DNA of 64,000 nt from Thermothelomyces thermophilus ATCC 42464 (lineage: Eukaryota > Ascomycota > Sordariomycetes > Sordariales > Chaetomiaceae): positions 372,001 through 436,000 of the forward strand of contig NC_016474.1 of NCBI RefSeq assembly GCF_000226095.1. Direction: 5' to 3'. Shown piece after piece: positions 54,731 through 64,000 of the stretch (its first letter is position 1; each line of letters starts with the position of its first letter). Under the pieces are notes generated by a model. It did no database searches and was not told where the DNA came from. It saw nothing but the letters and a program-made list of their open reading frames with translations. A program made the translations under genes and the position numbers.

Positions 54731-55767
54731 TCACAGCCGCTCGCTTAGCGTCTCTAACGACAAAATCTCCTCTTGTCTAAGATCTAGCCCGTCTGGGATC
54801 ATCACGCGCCCCCGTTTAATGACGATCTCTCCCTCCTTCCCGCTCAGGACCGTCACGATCCGGGACACGGTTTGGGTCAGGTCCCCGGAGCTGCTGCTCC
54901 CGCTCGACTCCTCGCCACGCTGCCTCTGCCGCTCCGGACTCGCCTCCCTCTCCTCTTCGGCCTCCTTCTCCTTCTCCGCCCCCGGTTCTTCCCGCCGGTG
55001 CCAGAACGTGCCCGTCTCCCCGGGAGTCCACCAGTAGTACGGAAACCGCCGCTGAATATTGTTCACAAGCAGGGCGACCACGAGCATCAGCGCGCAGCCG
55101 AGCATCAAGGGCACGAACAAGAACCAGCCCAAGCCGGCTACGTTCGGGTCCAGGACCGCCATCAGGGCGGTGGCGCCAGCTGGAGGGTGTACGGTGCCGG
55201 TCAGGGCCATGAGGGCAGTGGCGCAGGCGCAGGCCAGCGAACCCCCCAACCAGCGGACGGCCTCAAAGTGCGGCGACAGGGCGAACAGCTTGCAGACGGC
55301 CACGCCGGTGAGAGCCGAGACCATCTGGCCTAGGACGGCGTTGCGGGGTTGGGCCAGCGGGGACTCGATGGCGTAGAAATCGAGGACTGCTGCGGCGCCC
55401 TGGAGACGTGCGTGAAAAGAAGCAAAGGTCAGCATTGTCGTCTCGACACCATCGACTACAAATCTTGTGCGGACGGAGGACGTACATAACTGCCGATGAT
55501 GATGGGCGCACCCCGGGCCTGAAAAGCCGGTATCGCCTGGTCCACGGCGCCGATGATGGCCAGGCTGGCAAAGACGCCGACGACGGCCCAGAAGATCATG
55601 GCTAGGTTGCCCAACGGCCGTGGCGGGCGGGTGCGGTACCCGAGGAAGTGGGCGACCGGGGCGGGCAGGTAGGGCAGGCAGGAGGGCGGGAGCAAGGGGT
55701 TGAGATACTTGTCCATGTCGAAGTGCCAACGGGTTGGCCCCCGGCGGAGACGGGATGGCGGTATCAT
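54731..55767 (-). CDS. HPP-family integral membrane protein
   Basis: Two exons on the minus strand (55767-55486 and 55399-54731) give 316 residues. The HPP family is named for a conserved His-Pro-Pro, visible here in LTGTVHPPAGATALMAV. It also shows the usual first helix (NLAMIFWAVVGVFASLAII), APIIIGSYGAAAVLDFYAI spanning the intron, QPRNAVLGQMVSALTGV, and a last helix FLFVPLMLGCALMLVVALLV. Plant and cyanobacterial relatives transport nitrite into plastids or cells; the role in fungi is unclear. After the helices comes a charged, Glu/Arg/Ser-rich cytosolic tail of about 100 residues. Four to five membrane helices fit the family. Confidence 0.92.
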
Positions 55768-57504
55768 GGTGGCGGCAGTCTATCTCGTGCGTCTATGTGT
55801 ATGTGTGTGTTGAATGCTCTCTCGTCTGGCGTCGAATCGATGATAATGCCATGAAAAAGGCAGAAGGCAACGAACTCGAAAAGAGGGTAGGTTTGTGATG
55901 TCAGGACCTTGGGTTTCCGGTTCTGAGGAGAGGGCCTAATACATTAAATCTAGGTACTGTAGTGATGATGCCGGAATGGTGGAGACCGGGTGCAAGGGAA
56001 ACCGGGAAGCTGTTCGGCATGCCGAACCCGAGCCAGTTCTAATGAGTAGTCGGCCCCAGGCCACCCGTCCACCTCGCTGCTCAATGACGGTCGTTGAACG
56101 CAAGGAAGGGAAGCGGCCCCGACAGGCAAACCTTAAATTCGGAGCTTTGGCCAGGCATCTCGTTTTTAACCCGGGACCCTCGCGGTCCCTCATTATGGAT
56201 CCGAACAGGACCATTGAAACCCCCAGGCACCTCGGTAGATGCCGCCATCCGGCGGCGCGGTTGCACGACATGGTCGAGCCATCGACGCAGAGAAAAACGC
56301 AAACGCGCGACAGGAGTTGTTCGAATGAGCGAGCCAACGGGGGCGTCGGGATTTACGTCAGATTTGCTAAGAGAAATTCCCAAAGCAGTATAGCGCCCGG
56401 AGCCTGCGAAAAGTCGGGCACCATGGAGCCGCGCGATCCGTTACGCTTGAAATCGTATATTTCCGCGGAGGCGGCTGAGCCGAGAAGTTGCTGGTGACCT
56501 GTCTCAGGTGGTTTTTGAGGTTGCTGTCCCGGTTTCTGGGAATAAAGAAGCTTAAAAGACGTCTTCAACGCCCCTTCCAGTCTAGCGGAGTGTGTAACGT
56601 GGAAAGAAGCATGCCAAGATCTCGATCTAATTCCTGGGGTAGACCCACATGGCACCCATCGGCACCTGCTATCTAACAGTGGCTTGCCCTTATCAGGACC
56701 CCAGTTGCCATTGTTACAGAAGGTCGGCGCTGCTGGGCACACACCACACCAGTGTAATGTGCGGATTACATGCGAGTACACACTAACCGGCACGGCTACA
56801 CTAATCTGGGGCCCTAAGAGCTGCCCACCTTCCCGTCCCGATCTGACGCTAACGCCACTGGAACTTGGGGAGTGGCTGCTCCAAGCCTTTCATCCGTTCC
56901 GAAATCAAAAAGTTTCGACGCCAACAAGCCGTCCAAATAAAGTTTTCAAAGCAGCTCCATAGGACGAGAATTCTAAAGCCTGTTTCTTCCGGGCAGTATT
57001 CGTATTTGCTTACGGGATGAGCTCACCCCGCCAGGGTCAGTTTACGGGCTTTTTCGTGGCTAACTAAGGAACACTTAAGTCTCAGAGGGCGCATCTCGCA
57101 GGTTTGTCGGGAATCCGGCAATACGGCGTATGCTCGGCATGGTAGTGGCTCCATCTGACCCGCAGGCCAATCACTGAAATCCGTACACAGTACACTATGC
57201 GGAGCGGAGCGTAAAAGAATTCGTACAGAATGCTGGCGCGAAGATATGCAAGCTATGATTCTGAAGTGTAAAGACACCCATGGGAACACCTATCATATAA
57301 CTGAAATCGCGTAAAGATTACCAAACCCATTGCGGCAAAGAGTGGTAGCAGTTCTGACGCAGTTCGGCGCGCAGTCAGACGCATTACGGCTTACAGTGCA
57401 TTGACTAACGTAGACTCCCGAGTCAGTGCGACGTAATTACATAGAGGTACGAACTTGGTGTCACTTAGAAACGTACTTAAACTAGACTGCAGTAAGGCAA
57501 TATA
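55768..57504. other. Gene-free host DNA next to the repeat block
   Basis: This has normal base composition up to 57,504. Short frames exist, but none has family character. It ends abruptly at a TA dinucleotide where a Tc1/mariner terminal repeat begins. Confidence 0.55.
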
Positions 57505-57860
57505 TACAGTGGGGTGTCAAAAGTCTCATGCCACCCTACCTGTCCCTAGCCATCTACATTTTTACCACTAGACTTTAATATAGGATATCTTAATAGCCAC
57601 AAATTATATAGGAAAACTATTTACATTAGATAGTAGCCCTAGTTCTAAGCTTTAAAATTTTATAAACTACCCCTTAGCTCTTTTAACTATAGCCAGCCGA
57701 CGTAGTATTCCCTAGATTAGCTTGTCAATTAGCCCCTAATTAATAGCCTACTACGCCTCCTATAGGTATTTAATAAACTCTTTAATATCTAGCCTATTTT
57801 ACCTTAAATTCTATAGATCTAGAAATATTATATATAGCCTCTATTTAAGAAAGGCTTATA
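57505..57860 (-). mobile_element. Tc1/mariner DNA transposon, terminal fragment
   Basis: A TA dinucleotide at 57505-57506 is followed by CAGTGGGGTGTCAAAAGTCT, which has the look of a Tc1/mariner terminal inverted repeat. On the minus strand at about 57671-57712 the sequence reads RRLAIVKRAKG, matching the end of Tc1-type transposases. The element thus points leftward with its transposase C-terminus near this end. Many TpA changes and stops show RIP decay. The other end was not found, so it is a fragment, probably cut by the LINE that follows. The right limit is approximate. Confidence 0.6.
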
Positions 57861-59182
57861 TATATTTAATAGGCTAGATTCCTTAGGGTCTAGCTAGACT
57901 AGAGGCTATAGTAAGGCCCCTACTATATAAAGATAGCTAAGAAGCTAGAAACCTAGGAGTTTACCCTAACTAGGCTTACTATAAAGACCTAGGGCCCTGG
58001 CCTCCTACAGGCCTACAAGGTCTATACCAAGTATATCTATAGCGCCCTAGCTTATAGGGCCTCGAACTTCTACAAGCCTACCAGGCCAGGGGGTAAGCCG
58101 GAAGGCCCTGCTAAGGAACTATTAAAGGCCTAACACAGGGCCCTTTAAGTAGTTACCAGGGCCTATAAGGCTACCCCTATCCGGTGCCTCGAAACGGAAG
58201 CCTAGGTACTGCCCCTCGACCTCTATCTTAACAAGAGGCTAGCCAACTTCGAAACTAAACTCGACTAGCTACTCCTATAGACTAGGGCAGGCCTAGGGGC
58301 CCCTTAGGTCCCTATAAGGGCCCTTATCCAGCAGGCCTATAATAGGCTAAGCTAGAGGTTCTAGAAGAGAAGGGCAAGGGCAAGGGGCCAGGAGCTAAGG
58401 CCTATAGCCCTAGAGGTAGCAAGGTCGACAGTCTAGTAGTAGGTTTAGGAGGGCTATAAAGGGGGTTAACCCCCCCTTACAGACCTTAGAAAGGAGGCTA
58501 TAGGCTATAGAACTGGCTATAGTAGCTAGCTAGAGCAACCGCTAGAGGGCCGACTAAGCTGGCAAGAGGATATAGCATGTGTCAGACAAGGACCCCCTAT
58601 ACCTAGTTTTTATAAGGGAAGGCCTATAGAGGTACCAGGGCCTAACAAAGGCCTAGAGCTCCCTACTAGTATAGGTCTATATAGGGGCTATTAGCCTCTA
58701 TAACTTCCTATTTAGGATTTAAGTCCCGGGGGTTAATACCCCTTACTATGCCTATAGCTAGGGGAGAGAGACTATAGAGTACCTGGTTATATAGTGCCTA
58801 AACCTACTAAGAAGTCGAATATAGGAACCCTAGGAAATACGGTTATAAAGGGACCTAGACCTTATTTTACAGGGTATAGGGGCTTGTAATCATCGTTTGG
58901 TAAGGAGGGTTCTATAGTGGCTAATAGACCTAGGGAGGCTTCTAGAATACCACCTTATAACGAGGCTAGACTGGGAGGTAAGGCCTCTATAGGGCTATTC
59001 TAGCTACTTCTCCTTTTCTTTATAGTATATTGGTATTTAGGATTAGGCATTAAAGGTAGGATAGAGGTTTTTATTTAGCCTATTAGGTATAGTTTCCTTT
59101 ATATATAATTAGAGAGGCTCCAGTATACTTATTTATATAATAGTATAGGACAAATAATAATAATAATAATAATATATATATT
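57860..59182 (+). mobile_element. Tad1-like LINE (non-LTR retrotransposon), 3' portion
   Basis: Plus-strand sequence matches the region after the reverse transcriptase in Tad1-clade ORF2. At 58215-58262 it reads LDLYLNKRLANFETKL, preceded by a TPIRCLETEA-like block. Near 58745-58800 lies a Cys/His-rich terminal motif region (ETIEYLVI). The 5' part with endonuclease and reverse transcriptase is missing. C-to-T and G-to-A changes have created many stops, as expected from RIP. An AAT-rich simple tail lies at 59151-59182, a normal place for a LINE 3' end. The left limit against the mariner fragment is uncertain. Confidence 0.65.
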
Positions 59183-59300
59183 TAATAAGGTTCAAATTAA
59201 GGCTATTAGACTAGGGCTAGAAGTTTTTAATATAACTAGAGGGATATAGGGTATAGTTTTGTTTTTCTAGTTTTGTTAAGCATTATTATATATAATAGGT

Positions 59301-62300
59301 TGTTACAGATAAGCACATAGACGGCCTGGCAGGCTACAGCCAGGACACGGGACATTCCGACAGCTAATCACTTGACAGACCAATCAAAAGATTATTACTA
59401 CCAAGACTAAGGTCTTCACTAGTAATAATAACATATCACCGTCAACAACACAGAATCATAGAGTAAAAGAAGAAATAGTACTAGTAATAACTATTAAAGA
59501 GGGGCAGACAATTATATATATATAGCTAGCCAGTCACTCGTTAAGTAGACTCTAAGAGTTTACCAGTAGTAACAATTATAATCACAGTACTTATACTAAG
59601 CATTGCTAATTACTATAAAAGATGACTCTAGTATTGTTATAAACCCTTTAGCTTTACCGAATCCCTTAGACGACCTGCCTACTTGTCCCACTCAATCTAC
59701 CTTTATCTAAACCCTTTTAGAAGAAGTCTAAGTTAGATTCGTTATATATTATTATTACTCCTTTTGTTCTATTATAGTTTAAAATAGAGGTGACTTTGAC
59801 CTTAACATTGATATAGCTACTAATGTTATAGCTAAATAGCTACTTACCTAGCTTAGTTAACTCTATTAGCGAATCTAGGAGTTAGACTAGAGAGATAAGG
59901 CTACTTAAGCTCGAATCAAGGAACTCGAGAATAGCGAAAAGCACTTGTAGAAACTAGTTAACGAGGCTTATACCAAAATCAAGGCATTCGAGGGTACCAA
60001 AGCAAGCCGTATTAAGGTCGAACTACCTGGCAAATACGGAGGAACCAAAGAGGACCTCACAGGATTCCTAACAAACCTCTAATCCTACTTCTAGCTTAAT
60101 GATAATAAGTTTCTAGATAACAAAGCCAAAGTCCTCTATATAGCTACGAGATTAGAGGGTAAGGTACTTAGATGGTTCGAGCCTATATAGAATGACTATC
60201 TTACTAAGGAAGATAAAGACAACTAAGACGCGTTTATATAGGTAGTCTTTCAATCTTACGACCGTTTCAAAGAAGAGCTTTAGAAGGTTTTTGGTGATAA
60301 AGATAAGAAGATTTATATATAAGAAAGACTTACTAATTTCTAATAGACTAAGTTAGTAGCCTCCTATACTATATAGTTTAGATAAGATATACTTAAGTCT
60401 TAGCTTAATAATGAGGTATTAATATAATTGTTTTATAACGGCTTAAAGGAAAAGGTTAAAGACAAGCTATATAAGTATAATCGGCCTAAGACCCTAGATA
60501 AATATATTATATAGGCTATCAAAATCAATAATCGACTCTATATATAAGAGTAGTAAAAATAAGGTTAAATAAATAGAACTATAGTTAAGGCCAATAATAA
60601 GAAAAAACGAGCATACGTTAGTACCTCGTATGGGATATACCCTAGAGCTATAGATATAAATATAGCATAGAAGCAAGACTGGAAGAAGACGACTAAAGAC
60701 AAGTCTAATATTACCTATTATAACTATAGAAAGAAAGGGCACTATAAGCGAGAATATCAAAGCCTAAAGAAAGAGTAGAAGACAGTCCTTAGAAAGGAAA
60801 TTACGGCTATCAACAAAACTACTAAAGATATTATCGAAGTAGCGGCTATAGGCTATGAAGACAAAGGCAATGATATAGATAGTCTTAGACACGATAGCAA
60901 TAATAAAGATAAATAAGCACTATACTCTAAACTGGTTACTATAGACCTAGAGATAGGTCTTGCCGAATAGGACATGGCAGGAGAATATACACCACTAATT
61001 TCAATTCTCCTAGCCTTAAGGCAGTAAGGTTTCACGGTTATATAGAGGTAGGATAGATCGTAGATAACCGATACCTAAGGAATCGAAAGACCTAGACCTA
61101 ATGTTCTATTCCTCTAGGAACAAATCGAATAGTACCGTAATAAAGTTTTCTGACTTAACACGGAACTATACGAACGGGATAGACGCTTAACTCGACTTAC
61201 CTAGCAGAGTAATAAGATAAGAGATAAAATGAAGGAACTCTAACATATTATAGAAACTATCAAAGGAGAATAGCCTATAATATATAATAGGCCTAATAGC
61301 TACACCGAGTACCTTGATGACTGGTAACTTAGTAATAATATATAGAACCTAGAATACTAGTTCATATACGCGAACTACGGAAAAGATAAGTATATATAGG
61401 AAAGCTATTAGAAGAAATATTCCTACCTTAGCATTAGGGTACCTACAGTCTATATACAATGGGAAGGATTTAAGAAAGAATTCTAATACCTTCTAGGCAA
61501 CGCTACGTAATTGTACCTTTGACACGAGGCATATATACAAGTGCCCTAGTTCTAGTGTATGGCATATAGATACTAATACTACTTCTATAACAAATTTAAA
61601 AACAATCACTGGCCGACCTGACAAGGGAATAAGGATAGAAGCTTACGCCCTATGGAATAGGTCTATGATATAGGAAATAGAGTGGCCAAATTGCTTTGGA
61701 AGATCGAAGCCCGCGATCTAGAAGGCATTATAATAGTTCTAAGACGAGCCTAGCCTAGATATTACGGAATAGGACGAGACATATAGAACTTGTGCTAGAG
61801 TAACGACTACCTCTATTACGCGGACAAAAAGAAATCACAAATTCGGGAGCTTTAGATAAAGCTATAGTATATACGATGAAAACTAGAACGAATTTAATAG
61901 TAAAAAGCTATAAGCACTTAATAGCTTATAGAAATGAGTATAATCGATAAAGTTACTATTAGCTAAATGACTAAAGAGGTTAGTACTAATCTAGGAAACA
62001 GGTCAGGGCCCTTTAAGGGGCCTAGAAACCATTAACGCCTATATAATAGCAAGTAGTAGTATAGTATAGGAGGAACTAGCGTAAGAGACTACTATATCGA
62101 GACCTCCTAGCAGAAACATAGGAAATCGCTATAATCTTTAGACGACGGCGGCAAGACAAGCGACTATGGATAATAGTACAATAGAAATAGCACGAAATGC
62201 TTGTACTAGTAGATAGTAGAGTAGAGATAAACCTGATTTCGCTAACGCTTATAAATTAGCTATAAATACCTTAGAGAATAAAGCGGAAGTATGGTATAGT

Positions 62301-64000
62301 TAAAAGGGCTATTTCTAATATAATAGGTATATAGGGAGACTAAACTAATCGATATCACTATAGTAGGGAAGACTATAGTAGTTATATTTAGTATTATAGA
62401 TATAGGCAATGATAAAGATATAATATTAGGGTTACTATAGTATAAAGATTACAACCTAGATATTAGCTAGAAGAATAGTAGCTACCTATAACCCCGAATG
62501 GAGTCGTATTTAACTAGTAAGATAGGGAGTATATAAGGATCGCGAATAGATAATACTTAGGGAAAGATATATCCCATAGATCTACTATAAGAGATAGATA
62601 GTAGTAAGTAGACCACTATAGACTCTAGAAGAAGCGGTATAACGATACTAACGTTACGATAGGAGAAACGAGCTAAACTGCTAATAGCTATTCTTTCCGT
62701 TGATAAATACGGAGCACTACAATTAGAGTAATAGGTTAAGACAGGAGAAATCGCTAGTATCGTTATAGACGGAACTAAGTTCGTATACTATTAGAAAACC
62801 AAGAGACGAGACAAGACTAGGGAAGTACCGAAGGAATACAAAGGACACCTAGCATTCGAACCAAAGTATCTAGAAGGATTACTAGAACACGGCCTATAGG
62901 ATTACGAAATCAAGCTTAAGGAAGGAGTATAACTAAAGTTCTTGAAGATTTACTATATAAGCTAGATATAAAACGAAGAACTTAAGCGATATTTAGAGGA
63001 GAACCTTTGAAGAGGATATATCTGCCTATTAATATTGCTAGTAGGCTACCTAATCTTGTTTATACCTAAGAAAGACAGAAAGCTATAGTTATATATCGAT
63101 TATTAGTAACTTGACAAATAGACTATGAAAAACTAATACCTATTACCGCTAATCTTATAGCTCTAAGATTGGTTAGTAGGAGCCTAATATTTTACGCGTC
63201 TTGACTTGCTATTAGCCTATAACTATATATAGATCAAAGAAGGCAATAAGTAGAAAACGGCCTTTAGGATACCCTATAGCTACTACAAGTATCTTGTCAT
63301 GCTATTTGGACTTATAAACACGCCGGTAACGTTCTAAGCCCTAATTAATCAAACTATCTGCCCCTTTCTCGACAAATTTATAGTATATTATCTCGATAAT
63401 ATACTTATCTTCTCTAAGACAATAGATAAGCACTAGAAGTATGTAAAAGTAGTACTAGACACGCTATATACGTATAAACTATTAGTTAACAAGGAAAAGA
63501 GCAAATTCCATGTTAGGAAAACGGTATTTTTAGGATATAAGATATTCCTAGGACAAATTCGGATAGAACCTTTAAAGGTTAAAGCTATCAAGAATTAGCT
63601 ATAACTAATATCAGTTATAGAAGTACGAAGCTTTATCGGATTTATAAACTTCTACTAGATGTTTATTAGGAACTTTAGAGCGATTGTACGACCTTTATAT
63701 AAACTTACTAAGAAGAATACTAAATTCCAATGGGAAGAACAATACAAGCAAGCATTTATATAAATCTATAATACCATTACTAAAGATCTAGTACTAATAC
63801 TACTAGACCTTAAGAAGCCATTTAAGGTAGAAACAGACGCTTTAGACTATACTATCGGAGGGCAATTAGGATAACAAGATGGACAAGGAAAGCTATATCC
63901 TATAGCCTTCTTTTTAAAAAAGCTCGATAAACTATATCTTAATTATCTGATCTACGACAAAGAACTACTTATAATTATTAAAGCTTTTAAGGAATAACGA
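59301..64000 (+). mobile_element. Ty3/gypsy LTR retrotransposon, RIP-degraded, runs off the window
   Basis: A probable 5' LTR begins with TGTTACAGATAAGCACATAG at 59301; its right limit cannot be fixed because the second LTR lies outside. In order on the plus strand are a Gag-like region (about 59640-60700), a zinc-knuckle-like region (about 60715-60760), a protease-like region (about 62150-62480), reverse transcriptase (about 62860-63680) and the beginning of RNase H (about 63810 to the end). The order is that of Ty3/gypsy elements. It is clearly broken, with dozens of interruptions spread over every part, and reads as an old fossil fully exposed to RIP. Confidence 0.85.

Noticed and set aside
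60494-61035. Minus-strand open frames in the AT-rich repeat region
   Set aside because: They arise from base composition inside a decayed retroelement and are not genes.
1-64000. CRISPR arrays, bacterial operons or plasmid features
   Set aside because: None seen; introns, tRNA form and RIP show eukaryotic fungal nuclear DNA. The tandem repeats present are simple sequence tracts without spacers.

Overview
The window looks like nuclear DNA of a filamentous ascomycete (Pezizomycotina, probably a Sordariomycete). Genes carry short GT-AG introns of about 50-230 bases. Coding third positions are GC-rich. The protein set includes a Prp19, a GT15 mannosyltransferase, a Zn2Cys6 regulator, a 2EXR protein and a rhodopsin-domain membrane protein. 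The last 6.5 kb is TpA-saturated repeat DNA of the kind left by repeat-induced point mutation (RIP). Placement in Sordariales/Chaetomiaceae is an inference from codon use and gene style, not a search result. All exon maps were made by eye from splice consensus, frame continuity and family motifs.

Left part (1-30.5 kb) is a core-like region. It holds a Myb/SANT-like protein, a dihydroxy-acid dehydratase paralogue with an 8-base micro-exon, a KRE2/KTR mannosyltransferase, tRNA-Ser(AGA), a secreted tyrosinase, a membrane protein with a J-domain-like segment lacking HPD, a small unknown protein, a PhzF-family protein, Prp19, a SUMO-interacting RING-like protein (candidate SUMO-targeted ubiquitin ligase subunit), a caspase-fold protein with low-complexity tails, and a large disordered conserved-looking protein.

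Middle (30.5-35.8 kb) is a 5.3 kb gene-poor stretch with faint coding remnants. Right part (35.8-55.8 kb) looks accessory. It holds an FAD monooxygenase, a seven-helix rhodopsin-domain protein, an ACS/Dal5-type MFS carrier, a DHA2-type MFS exporter divergently paired with a Zn2Cys6 factor, a decayed NLR gene, a 2EXR-domain protein, an orphan C-terminal tail and an HPP-family membrane protein. The oxidase, two transporters and regulator could act together in uptake, oxidation or efflux of a small molecule, but no synthase backbone is present.

From 57,505 to the end the DNA switches abruptly to RIP-degraded repeats: the end of a Tc1/mariner element, the 3' part of a Tad1-like LINE, then a Ty3/gypsy LTR element that runs off the window. 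Outside the repeats, two short near-palindromic words (TACGGAGTA and GTACTGTAC) recur in intergenic DNA far more than expected by chance.
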